Source: Trichoplusia ni (Eukaryota > Arthropoda > Insecta > Lepidoptera > Noctuidae). From it: 64,000 nt of DNA. A program made the position numbers and the translations under genes. The notes beneath the pieces were generated by a model. That model was not told where the DNA came from and searched no databases. It worked only from the letters and a program-made list of their open reading frames with translations. The stretch spans positions 3,023,589 to 3,087,588 of the forward strand of contig NC_039495.1 of assembly GCF_003590095.1 (NCBI RefSeq). The letters run 5' to 3'. Numbering within the stretch: position 1 is the stretch's first letter; every line of letters begins with the position of its first letter. Below are positions 24,006 to 35,101 of this stretch, in pieces.

Positions 24006-25157
24006 TGATATTTTTATTAAAACCTTCCCTTTAATTAGATTAACTATCTAATTGTAGGGCAGCGAGATTTGAAAATCAAAATTTTATTTCACCATTTTAT
24101 TATTTATGATAAATTGATAATATTTCAGGCTCAAAGCTTATCAATCAAATCACAAATTCTTTCATAAAAAGGAGCCTAATAATGCCTGTTTACGAACAAG
24201 GATAATCGGCAAAGAGCTTCGGAAAATCAAAGCTTTTGAGGAATTAAATTAAAACCAATCGGTTGTTTCATATTCAAAGGGATGCCATCAAAAGGACGTC
24301 AAAGATAATCAATTTTACAAATATCCTCCCCCTCTTCCCCCCCCCCCCTCACCCTCAGCGTACGTCTTTTTCTTTTCCTATGAAATAAATCTGTTCAGAC
24401 AACGCTTAAGATAGAAGCGACAGCCCTAAAAACGTCACAAATAACAAAACTGCGCAAACAAAAATAAACCTTAGGTCTGTACAATAAAATTCAGAATCAA
24501 TTGCTTTCGTTTAGGGTTGTACGTACCACATCCCGATATACTAAAATATGATAACACTGTGTGAAAGTATCGAACTTAACTTTATTAATATTTGCTCCAG
24601 AGAACAACCCACTCTATTCTTTCGTGTCTAAGCTTTATTTTCCCAAATCCTGTATTGAGTTAGGACGTTTGTCAGCTGGTTTGACGTCATCAATACTGTA
24701 TCGCTGTGCATTATCGTTATATCTGGCATTAAGACTGAACCGTTCAAGGGAAAAATTGGTTAATAAATGTTCTATTAAGCCGCCTACACATCAAACAATG
24801 TAAGAGACATTTTTGTTCTGTTTTTTATATTGATTTTAGTTAGCTTTTGAAGGCTTTGTGAAAAGTTACGTATGAAATATTTAGTTTGAATTATTGAATG
24901 TGTAATTCAGTATAACCGTACAGTTACTTCGTAGATTGACTAGTTTGAAACCATGTTATTTGAATTCGATTTAAAAAGAAATTCTTGTTTTTCATTATTG
25001 TGTCTCAACGTCAGACGGATATATTTTAACATATTACATTAAATATAATAATGCACATAATAAATACTGTATACTTTACATATCCCTAATCTAGTACTTT
25101 CATAACTATTACATTAATAGATCCAAAGTAAAAAGTATTCTTAATCTATACTATCTA

Positions 25158-25411
25158 TATCTATACTAATATATAAAGCTGAAGAGTTTGTTTGTTTGTT
25201 TGAACGCGCTAATCTCAGGAACTACTGGTTTGAATTGAAAAAATCTTTTTGTGTTCAATAGACCATTAATCGAAGAAGGTTTTAGGCTATAAACCATTTA
25301 CTGCGACTAAAATTAGCGAAGATACAATGGAAAATGTGGAAAAAACAGGGTAGATATAAATCATAACTTATATCTTCTAACAACGCGGACGAAGTCACGG
25401 GCAACAGCTAG
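25158..25411 (-). mobile_element. Short non-LTR retroelement fragment, family A
   Basis: Complete reverse copy from TCTATACTAATATATAAAGC to GGGCAACAGCTAG. Confidence 0.8.
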
Positions 25412-25784
25412 TGTTTAAATATCGTTACATGCCTAAGCCTTACCTACTATGTCCATACCTATCACATCTATACTTAAAAATGCTCCATCACCATCATTTT
25501 CTTTCCGATTTTCGTCGCATGTACAAACTCTCTTACAATCAAACTTAGTTATACTGTATAACACAGCGTCTGATAAACGAAGACTATTCATTATTAATGT
25601 GGACGATACTTTGATAATAATATCGTTACTCCACGTATCTTATTGAGAGATTTATGTTCAAATGTACGCATTTATTTGTAGATTATTGGGTTAATTAAGA
25701 TTGTTAGGTTAATTTAGGTATAGGTTTTAAATAACTAGGGTTAGCGATTTCATCATTCAGATTAATGCACAAATTGTTTTGATG

Positions 25785-25890
25785 TGTTTTCTGGAATGTT
25801 TGTTCTGAGTCTGGGTATTTTTGTACTTGTGAGTTGAATGTTTGTAAAACACCTGCAAGACACTGTTTAAATAGTAAACGCGGGAGCATT
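25785..25890 (+). mobile_element. tRNA-derived SINE, 3' portion
   Basis: TGTTCTGAGTCTGGGTATTT, then TGAGTTGAATGTTTGTAAAA, then AAACGCGGGAG. This is the forward tail of the common SINE with its middle eroded. Confidence 0.5.
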
Positions 25891-26037
25891 TTCTAAAACA
25901 GAAAATGCCAAATTATTAATATAAGTCGGAATACTTTTATTTTTCCCTCTTATTTTAATCGTTGATTCAAATCCAGAAAAGTTCATTAACAGATGTGGTG
26001 TTTATATTAAACCTTATTTCCTTTGTTACAGGTCACT

Positions 26038-26095
26038 ATGCCTCCCACCAAAGACTTAAACACAAAACAACCATACAGCCGGTCCTTCTCGAATA
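26038..26095 (+). other. First coding exon of small proline-rich copy 2
   Basis: Encodes MPPTKDLNTKQPYSRSFSN and the first base of the next codon. The exon itself starts at 26032, after the TTTGTTACAG acceptor. Donor GTAAGT at 26096. Confidence 0.6.
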
Positions 26096-28640
26096 GTAAG
26101 TATCACAATGTTTAGTGGCATCTATATTTTCTTTAAGTAACTTTACTTGAGTACACCTAATCCAACAAATAAGCGAAGGAATCATCTTCGATTTGTAGCC
26201 AGCGGGCAAGCATTGAACATTTCTTTTCTTTTCTAAAAAACGACTCCTGCACTAAGGAATTTAATACTTGTGTCGTGAGGAGTTTACAAACCACATGCAC
26301 AAAGACACCCAGACGCAGGACAAGCATTAATTAATGGATCACACAAATGCTTGTTCTACGCGGGGATCGAACCCGCGACACGTCGCGCACAGTGGGTTTG
26401 GCGTGGTGACCTCAACCACTCGGCTATACGTGCAGTCAAAAAGTTAGTGGCAAATATTATGTCTCTATGACTAGTAACATATTTAAGCATTTTGAGAAAT
26501 AGAAAAATAAGGTATACACGTAGGTAAAGTTACTCACAGAAATAATGACATTATTGTAACTGTTAGCAAAAAAAATATTCCTCTTATATTGACTAAGTAT
26601 ATCTAGTTACATGTCAATATGTCCTATCATTCGCATTAAACAAATCAGCGTACACCTCTCTTAATCGAAATATCTCTCTCAAGAAGGAAAATATATGCAA
26701 AAAAATTACATAAACAATTGATATTTCAATCAACTACATAATTAAAAGAAACATTTGCTATCACCTTAAAATCAAGATTATCACAAAGGAGATTATTATC
26801 ACGCGTATTAACCTAAAGCATATTTTTCGTAGACTTACTTGGGTCAAGCAAAATATAGAGATTTCAAACACCTCTTTTAAAGACTGCTTACACTTTGTAG
26901 ACTCATAATTATTTTATATATTAACCTTAACCATTATTATAATGATTTTTTACCTTGATTTGCCCTATTATTTTCTTCAAATCATAATATTTTTCTATAA
27001 ATATTTGCATGGCATGGCAAGTGTCAAACATATTTTTAAGCACTTACCGTGCATGAGCATATGGCAAATAAATGATTCTGTTCTATAAGTTGGTGTGTTT
27101 TGTCACGCTTCTACAATCATTTAACTTTAAAACTTGGAGTTAGGCTTATAGTGTTACTTATAAAGGTCTGGAGTCATGCCAATTGCACCTTTGTCTTATT
27201 AACCTTCGATTGACAAACATTTAGAGTTCTGATGGCTTTGATATGACAATAAGGTATCAACTACCTACATATCTATAAGTTGATTAAGTAATTTATTCGC
27301 TTAGTAACCCAATTCATGTTATTATCATGGAAAAATCTAATCAGAACAGATGACTATCTATTGATAAATTTGACTGCGCGGATACCCGAGTGGTTGATGT
27401 CACCACCCCAAAACCATTGCGCGCGTCGTGTTCCCAGATTCGATTTCCGCGTAGGACAAGCAATTGTGTGATCCATGAATACTTGTTCTGAGTTTGGGTG
27501 TCTTTGTGCTTTTGAAAGCCCCCGCGATACAAGTATTCAATTTAAATGCTTCAGAGCGGTCGTCGTTTTTTAAAAAAAAACGAACAACCGATCAAATTCG
27601 ATTCATAATCGCGAAATTGAGGATTCAAAACTTAGATATCATTATATATTGGAATCTGAAATCTCCAACATGCAGTGAGCTATACTCCATATGTTTAGGT
27701 AGTTAACTAAAGGTAAACAATCTTGGTGTGTATAGTGGTACCTACACTAATATAATGTGGTGACCAATACTTGAAGACTTCAGAGCAGAGAACCTGTACC
27801 CAACAGAGGGCCATCTACAGGCTGCTGTTACAACCGTACTGTAGTTTGCATGTGCACATTAAGTAGCTCATTAAATAGGCCATAGTAAAGGAGATACCAG
27901 ACTCGCATCCTTAAATAACTTGACTGCATCAAACAAATGAGTCTTTATTGATTTGTACCCGTTCTGTGATAGGATTGCTAATGTAGCTTCAATTGCCTCT
28001 TCACAATAATAGACTTTGATTACCGTATATGTCCTTAGCGAGGCTCAAAATAGAATAACTGTGTTAAAGAAAAAATAATCAGAAAATAATTTTGAGATGC
28101 ATAAATCCTAGGATAGGAACTAGAGTAAAATAACCCGTTAGGATATAAATAAATTTCTGTCTAGCAGCCGTTTGGCAGAAAAATGAGCTAAGTGACATTC
28201 TAAAATGTCTATAAGCCCATACATTTAACTTTATAAAGAAACAACACAATATGATGGATAATTGTGACTTCCCCTGCCTGAATCCTTTACCCCAGAAATC
28301 TCAACATATCCACTCGTAACAAATCATTAAGCCCATAGAATAAAAAATCAAGAATATTTATTTGTTAAACATAGGTACATTAAGTGCTGGTGTGAAATAT
28401 AGGTGCATAAGAAGTGCTATGCTAAAGTGTATATCTTCTAGTGTAAAGTCTTACTAAGGTGTATATCTTTCTTTTCCAGATGAAATGACTATGTCAGCAA
28501 GAATCTACCACCCGGCGACGAACCTGATACCGCCGACGCCACCCCACTCCCCCACAGGGGTCGCACCAAGTTTCCCCAACGTCAGATCCAACTCCTCAAC
28601 GTGGGGGCGACAGAACAGCCAGAACGGGAGATATTCGTGA
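26038..28640 (+). CDS. Small proline-rich protein, two exons (copy 2)
   Basis: Predicted 72-residue protein from 26038-26095 and 28480-28640. The first exon follows a pyrimidine tract and CAG at 26029-26031 and ends at a GTAAGT donor; the second follows CTTTTCCAG. The intron is phase 1, as in the gene at 771-2436, and the split codon makes Asn20. The frame stays open upstream to the acceptor, so the ATG may be preceded by coding or by an untranslated exon further 5'. The product is Ser/Pro/Asn-rich with no signal peptide or membrane segment. ARIYHPATNLIPPTPPHSP is the shared core, followed by a GRQNSQNGRYS end. Exon 2 is strikingly GC-rich against AT-rich flanks, and conserved residues use different synonymous codons in the two copies, which suggests selection on the protein. 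The intron carries two SINEs. Family and function unknown. Confidence 0.65.
26235..26433 (-). mobile_element. tRNA-derived SINE, best-preserved copy
   Basis: Reads on the reverse strand from a tRNA-like head (an A-box region with CCGAGTGGTTGAGGTCACC-like sequence) to the B-box GGGTTCGATCCCCGCGTAG. The unique body (AAGCATTTGTGTGATCC, CAAAGACACCC in reverse) and a tail ending GGAGTCGTTTTTT follow. The head resembles a class II tRNA (Leu/Ser type). It lies inside the intron of small proline-rich copy 2, antisense to it. Confidence 0.85.
27374..27580 (+). mobile_element. tRNA-derived SINE, full length
   Basis: Head TGCGCGGATACCCGAGTGG, B-box region CAGATTCGATTTCCGCG, body TGGGTGTCTTTGTGC and tail CAGAGCGGTCGTCG, then an A-rich end. 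Sense orientation within the intron of small proline-rich copy 2. Confidence 0.8.
28480..28640 (+). other. Last coding exon of small proline-rich copy 2
   Basis: Acceptor CTTTTCCAG at 28471-28479. Open to TGA at 28638-28640, with high GC and the A-R-I-Y..A-T-N-L-I-P-P core. Confidence 0.65.
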
Positions 28641-29627
28641 TTCCACTACCACATCAGACCGGTTTCAGTGGGGACGGGTCTCAGACCTGCCAAATAATGG
28701 ATAGTCTGGGTCTGGTCTAGACCCATCACGATATCGTATTAAGATGGAACGTTCAGACTTGCATATCGTTGCGATTCATTTTGCTATTAGTGAGTCATGT
28801 ATTTTTGTAATTTTAAGTTGTTCAAAATACCAGAATAGCAAAACTATATCTTCCTGCGTTAAAAAAAAGATCTTTTCTTCTTGCGTTTGAGCAAATTTTA
28901 TGTTTCTTTGTGTTATGAATAAGCTGAAACGTAATTGTATACGTAAAATATTGAATCGAAATGACTAAAAACAGACCAGACATTGAACTTACAAAATTGT
29001 TTTTGTGTTTTAGTTCAATTATCAAGATTAAAATAAGATTGCAGAATATTTATCTAGAGTCGATAAACGTATCAATTAATGATTTTGAACGTTGAAAAAA
29101 CTACAGGAAGTTCTGAAGTTTGAATTTATAATACGATACTAATGACTCACATTTTTAAAATATATTTAATTATTTGAAATAGAAATATTGTTTTGCAACG
29201 AATGTTTTGTCTGAACGAGAGCTCAAGAAAATGGGTGAAGAAAATATGAAAAAAAAAACTGCCTGTATTAATATTATTTATGTTCTTTCATTGATATTAC
29301 AAATGTAAACTAGAACAAATTGTAAATATAAATTAAGTGTCGTTTTAAGGAAAATATAGAGTGAACTCATTTTGTGCGTATTAATTGATTTCCTTGTTTT
29401 TTTTAGGGTGTTTATATGACAATTGCATTGGTCGAGTTTAGTGTTATTTGTCAACACCACAGAATAACCGTTTTTTTTTACTTCGATTTTTATCTAGGAC
29501 AAATTTAATTTCTAACTAACACCATTTTTTAAGATACCGCCTAATTTCAAATGATTAGACTGCAATGAGAGACATCGGAATCCATCTCGGGCAATTAAAA
29601 CTATTTTAATAGAAGAATCTCTAATAT

Positions 29628-29826
29628 ATAAAATTAGCTTGTCACGGCTCGGCCGATTTCCATGAAATTTTGTGTGCATATAAGGTTGGTCTCAGAATAT
29701 GATATTATATTTCGTCTCACATTTTCTTCCCCTAGAACTTATTTATCCTTACATTTATCCTAGGTGGGAACCGAACCCACGACCTCTGTTGTATGAGTCA
29801 AAGCCACCACTTGACTAATTGTTCAA
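29628..29826 (-). mobile_element. Retroelement tail plus tRNA-like SINE remnant
   Basis: TCTCTAATATATAAAATTAG and CGGCTCGGCCGATTTCC at the left are a moth retroelement end. At about 29760-29826, GTGGGAACCGAACCCACGAC and AGCCACCACTTGACTAATTG give a reverse-strand B-box and A-box-like head. Whether this is one element or two is unclear. Confidence 0.4.
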
Positions 29827-30061
29827 TCATGAAATAGGTATTCTATAATAGTTAACATACATAATTCAGTTACATCCAGCAACAGTTGATGGGCAAAGTC
29901 TCGCCACAAATAAGGAAGTCGCGATAAAAGGATGCAAATAATAAATAATGAACTGAGTAATACATTACACAAGCTGTTCCATCATTTTTATTCCTTTGTT
30001 TAAAAAGCTGGGAAGCTTCTCTTTATCTGAAGAGTCTAGTATACGTGTGACAATATAGTCT

Positions 30062-30230
30062 ATATTAATATTATTAAGGTGAAGAGTTTGGTTGTAGAAT
30101 TGAATGACTAATTCTTAGGAACGGCTGGTTTGATAAAAATATATTTGTGTTGAATAGTCCCGTTATTGAATAAGGTTTAAATATAGGGTTTACTACAGCA
30201 TGCTTCGACCAAAAAGTGCAAGAAGAATGG
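30062..30230 (-). mobile_element. Short non-LTR retroelement fragment, family A, decayed
   Basis: GGTGAAGAGTTTGGTTG, ACTAATTCTTAGGAACGGC and TTTGTGTTGAATAGTCCCG align with the reverse family A copies at 17253 and 18166, with many changes. Confidence 0.55.
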
Positions 30231-30958
30231 TGTGATGCAATGAGACCCAGTGACTTATGAGAGATTTTCGGAAAAATGCGTTCGTGATAACATTGGCAAA
30301 ACATTACTAATTGTTTCAAGTTATGTACTTAAAAACTGCCACACATAAATATATTAGTTGTGTTTTCCAAATTACCTAATTAAGGTTTTAATCTAAGGTA
30401 AATGATCTATCTCCGGATAGACAGTAAGTTTAGAAGTAAATAATTGGCAATATTTTATTCGGTTTTCCCAATTGGACTGTCTGCTACATATTAAAATAGG
30501 GTTTTATATTAACTGATATAGAGCTTTATCTAGGACCTTTAACTAATATATGTAATTATACTAATATAAGAATATAGGTAATATTTTGTTAATGAAAAAA
30601 TATCTGATATTGAAAATCTCTAATGATACAGCAAGATAAATAAACTAAAAAAATAATATTAGTAAGCAAATTCGTCATCGCCCGATAAAAACGTGCTAAA
30701 TGAAAAACAGAAGGCTACATTAAAATTTGAATAGATAAAGCCTGATAATAGATAGCAAAACTATCGTCCGTGTAATAGTTTTGGACAAATCACGCGTAAT
30801 TCGGTATTATCTATCATGCACACCAATAACGGAAGCAAAGACATTAATATTTATCACTTATTACTTACCATTATATTACAGCTGTGTATTATTCGTTCTA
30901 TATAAAACGCTGGACAAAGTAAATAGGTATCGAGAAAATATTTTAATAGCGGAAAGCA

Positions 30959-31279
30959 GCGCCATCTATGAATAGAACGATGTAAGTAATAATTGATCGA
31001 TGTTTTGTAATCATCAACTTTCTAAAGTAGTTCATCACACAAATCACAGATGTCGCTGTTAACAGTTATTACACAAATTACTATAGATAAATATTAAACA
31101 ACCAACAGAAATGAAAAATATTGTACGAATTGTAGAATTACAAGTACATTAAGTTTTAAAGTTTTTTTGAAATATTGAAGATTAGTACATCGCGCGCCAT
31201 CTTTGAACGCCATGACGAAACTATTGTTACAAATCGATGAAGGTTGACGTAGTTGCAAAAAACGTTAACAGATGGCGCT
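30959..31279. promoter_or_regulatory. Cluster of four AGATGGCGC-type motifs
   Basis: GCGCCATCT at 30959-30967 and 31194-31202 (reverse), AGATGTCGCT at 31048-31057 and AGATGGCGCT at 31270-31279. The word resembles the core bound by insect CTCF. Binding is not shown by sequence alone, and the word is common in insect genomes. Confidence 0.3.
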
Positions 31280-31569
31280 TTAACGATTTTTTAAACAGAA
31301 ATGTAAACAAGTGGTTTTTTTTTCTTATGAATAAAACTACGTCCACTGATTAAGCTATGGCCATACAAACACATTGCTTGCACTTAGTCTGACCGTAACC
31401 GAAAACCGGAGGAGTGGGACTCAGACCCTCACACAAAGTACCTACTCCGTTGCATTGTGACGTGTGTTCCGTACAAAAATCAAAACCAAATTAACTGATA
31501 TAGCTAAGTGACACATTTATAACTGCAATAGTTGCTTTTAAACTCAAACTAAATTTTAAGTATTTCTTG

Positions 31570-31680
31570 TTAAAGCAGCAACATATTACGATTCATAGGA
31601 TACAGCTTGGTAACAGACGGACAGATAGCGAATTCATAGCTATAGCGTTCCATTTTACCTTTCAAGTACGGAACATGAAA
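31570..31680 (+). repeat. Interspersed repeat family E, fragment
   Basis: ATTCATAGGATACAGCTTGG, then AACAGACGGACAGATAGCG, then AGTACGGAACATGAAAAA: the 3' part of the family. Confidence 0.6.
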
Positions 31681-32534
31681 AACATACCTTATCAATTAAA
31701 AAGGCTAAGTCAACATAATATATGAAGATAAAATCCAATGAAATACGATAAAAATAACGTAAAACGCACTTCATAATTATATCGAGATTTTCATCTAAAT
31801 TTAAAAACCAGATTAAACACGTGCTAAACATTTGGTAAGTCGAAAATAAATAACATCATTATATCGACATATTATGCGAGTTTGAAAATTCATGAATACA
31901 ACTTTATAATGTTAATAAAAAAATACATTATGACGTAGACAATGTAGATATGTTCGAAATGAATGGATGGGTAATGCTAGGAAGGATGGCTATTTGAGTA
32001 CAGTCAGCGACAAAAAACAATATCTATTGAATTAAAAGGCTATTAAAAGTTATCAATCGCCTATTTTGTGAACTCTAATGGACTTCTTAGGCCTTAGGGA
32101 AAGTGAAGGGTTATCTCTTACTGACTCTTACTGGATATAACGACTGGAATGCTTCTCCGTTCCCCATAGTCTGGGGTCAAACAGGAACTCTTTCGCACAT
32201 TACGTAAAAATTTACTTTTTCGAAATAGAAATAGAAATCATTTATTTGGCAATACTTCATAAAAAGCAGTGTCCATTTTCTCAATTTTTAATTTGGATAG
32301 CGGAGAATATTTACTGAACACCAATAATAAAACTGTTTTCAAACAATTCTATCTTAATAACTCCCCTACAACGTCATTGACTTTGCTGTGACGTCACCAG
32401 CTCACCCAGATCAAATGTTGCCGTTGAGATAACGAATAATTGAATTCCCATTTAAAGAAAAATCGGCCAAGTGCCAGTTGGACTCGGGCATAATGGGTTT
32501 TGTACCATTAATTAAACAAGACACTCTAGATAGA

Positions 32535-32928
32535 AGAGCTCGTGGCTAAGCTATAACTGCATAAGTTGATCGATCCCAGGTAAAAGCTACGCTTGACGCG
32601 GTCCGTAGATGGGTGACCATCTTTGTCATAGTTCCTCCGTGTTTCGGAAGGCACGTTAAATTGTAGGTGCCGGCTGTTATTCATACATCTTTGATAGTCG
32701 TTACGGGTATTCAGAAGCTGGAAGTTCTGACGTCCAGTCTAACTCAGGGGTGTTGTGTCGCCCAGGAGCGACTGCCTATCTGACCGCCTTAACTCAGTTA
32801 GGGTTGACGAGGTCACATAGGCAGTCGCTCCTTGTAAAACACAGGTACTTCACTGAAACTGGATAGACTGGAAGACGACGCCAATAAAGTTGGGAATGGA
32901 CTAAATTGAGATCAATTTAGTCCATTCC
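32535..32928 (+). mobile_element. 5S-derived SINE carrying two inverted duplications
   Basis: The head GAGCTCGTGGCTAAGC leads to GATCGATCCCAGGTAAAAGC and TAGATGGGTGACCATC, which resembles the 5S rRNA internal promoter. The body is CACGTTAAATTGTAGGTGCC and TCTTTGATAGTCGTTACGG. Unlike other copies, 32764-32832 is an imperfect 22-bp-arm hairpin. The 3' end is followed by a perfect 17-bp-arm hairpin at 32893-32928. Confidence 0.7.
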
Positions 32929-34240
32929 AAACAAAGGATTCGGAGAAGGAATAGAACTCTGATATTTTCTACCTCTTCCACAGATAGTGGAGTTTAAACA
33001 ATGGCTTCTCATTTTCCCCTGGGATACGGAACCCAAAAAAATGTATATCAAAATTTAAGAAATGAAAACAAGCTAGTATGCAAAACAGCCCGATAGTTGT
33101 TATCTAGCCAAACAACTTATAGTTTCAATTCAAAAATTGCACAACATTATTCAATGGGTCCGAATAATAGATTCATGTTTTAAACGATTCCTGCATTGGA
33201 GTTCCTTAGTGTTCTCTAAAAACGTTTTGTTATAATTAAAATTTTATTTCTTTTTGTTAAAAGAAAAATATGTACCTACTACCTATTTATTTATTTTTAC
33301 TAAGTAAATGAAAAAATGTGGTATTTATTACACTGTGCAAAATAAACATTGAACACCCGCCGACTATAACCCACACGGCAAATCATCTTTAGAAGAATTG
33401 ATCGCAAATATTGAGACATTTGGTTATAGTTCACCATTTTCATCCCAAAAGCTTATAAACGGCTGAACCGATTTGTATCGAGCATGTCTTAGAACACGCA
33501 AATAATTAAACTTAAAATGCAAAAAAAAATTAAAATCGATCGGCACTATCGGTTTGCAAGCTGGGATGCTACAAACAAACACAGACAGAGACGTCAAAGA
33601 AAACACGCCTGTTTTATTTTCTATCTAAAAAAATATATGATTCGATTTTTATATTTTTTTATTCTAAATACTATGGGCCAATGGACTAACGTAAAAAAGT
33701 AAATAAGTGTACTGAACTACAAATACCAACCGCGTTTCTAAAATTTTACCTTGATAATCAAAATCTTCAAATCAAATCGTTATATTGGTAAACAAACACA
33801 TTTTCAAGTACCTATCTAGTTTTCTTTTTGAAATATATATTTTTAGTTTTTATCGACATTTTTTTAATTGAAGTCATGTTGTAAAAAGAATTAGGAGTCA
33901 AATAATACGTAGGATATGTAAACAGGAAAAAACTTTTAAGTTTTTTTTAAATATTTAAAACATACAGAAAAAATACTTTTTCGTATGATTATACTTACTT
34001 ATATATCATTAAAATAAATGATTCCCCTTCGCAGATGATAAGACTCCATTAGCGCAATTAATTAATAGATTATCTATTAAGATACAGTTATCAATAAATG
34101 ATCAATGACGTTAGTTTATAAGTCTATTTATTTAATATAGAATATAGATATTTATATACTCATAATTATGATTAGAAGCCCCACCTTCTTAATCGTGTTT
34201 GCAGTTCACGCAATAGACATAGCAACAAATTGAGCGCGTG

Positions 34241-34500
34241 TTAAGCTCGTGGTCAAGCTACGCTTGATAAGGTCGGCCCTTGGATGGGTGACTATCTACG
34301 TCATAATTAGTGTCTCCGTTTTTGAGATGGCACGTTAAATTGTTGGTCTCAGCTGTTATTCCTACATCTTTGACAGCTGTTAAGCTAGACAGTCTTAGAG
34401 TTGAGCAGGTCAGATAGGCAGTCGCTCCTTTTAAAACACTGGTACTTAGCTGCATCCGGCAGAATGGAAGCCAACTACAACATATTTGAGAAAAGGCTAT
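34241..34500 (+). mobile_element. 5S-derived SINE, shortened
   Basis: TCAAGCTACGCTTGATAAGG then CCTTGGATGGGTGACTATC is the most 5S-like head in the window. It continues with GGCACGTTAAATTGTTGG and CAGATAGGCAGTCGCTCC to GAGAAAAGGCTATGATG. An internal part of the body is deleted. Confidence 0.75.
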
Positions 34501-35029
34501 GATGATAATTTAGTAAGAAAATAAACAGTCTATTTACTTAGTAAATTACACGAATATTTTAGTTTAATTGAACTTTTTTGAAAGATTGATATACACCTCT
34601 TAAATTTACCTTCAAATAAGAGAAGAAAAATTATTAAAATGATTGGAGGAAGAAAATTTTAATGAGTAGTGAAATTAAATGACGTGTTTGTCCCAATTTA
34701 ATTATTTTTGAAGAGGGGTGTTAAAATTATGTTCGTGTGCAGTATGCATTTTTTGAGACAGTCTCATTAACACCCAACGTGTGGTTATCCTAATCAGTTT
34801 CCCCACACCTCTAAGAACTATCAACATTTTTAACTCAGTCCTATCACTTACGCCGGGCGTTAATCACTCAGAAAAGTATTATTCTATTATTATATTTTCC
34901 AATAAAATATATCGACAAATTTGAAAGTTATCATATAAATTATGAAAGATAAAATCTAAATTACATTTAATAGGATTGGTAGAAATTAGTTTATTTCTGA
35001 TTGTGCTGTGAATTTAGTTTTTCTGCATC

Positions 35030-35101
35030 ATGGAAACGGTTGACAACTGCAGTCAAGAAAAAAAGGCGAAATGGAACGAAAGAAAACATTTCTTGAGACA
35101 G
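35030..35101 (+). other. Exon 1 of transporter A
   Basis: Twenty-four codons from ATG at 35030 to CAG before the donor GTTGGT. Chosen because it joins in phase 0 to 38332, and because its end (F-L-R-Q) matches the F-F-R-Q end of transporter B exon 1. Confidence 0.75.

Larger units (their letters stand above)
22477..26031. other. Intergenic, upstream of second small gene
   Basis: Holds the RTE-like tails, SINE and family A copies listed here, a family E piece at 23925-24005, and a polypyrimidine patch with a C run at about 24329-24352. No supported gene. An unseen 5' untranslated exon of the gene at 26038 could lie here or further upstream. Confidence 0.4.
28641..35029. other. Intergenic between small gene copy 2 and transporter A
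   Basis: No supported gene. Contains a retroelement/SINE-like remnant (29628-29826), a decayed family A copy (30062-30230), a cluster of AGATGGCGC-type motifs (30959-31279), family E pieces (31570-31680, 32462-32510), two 5S-derived SINEs, and long AT-rich stretches with nothing recognisable. Confidence 0.45.

Noticed and set aside
26340..26433. tRNA-like cloverleaf half on the minus strand
   Set aside because: It is the head of the common tRNA-derived SINE; acceptor stems do not pair.
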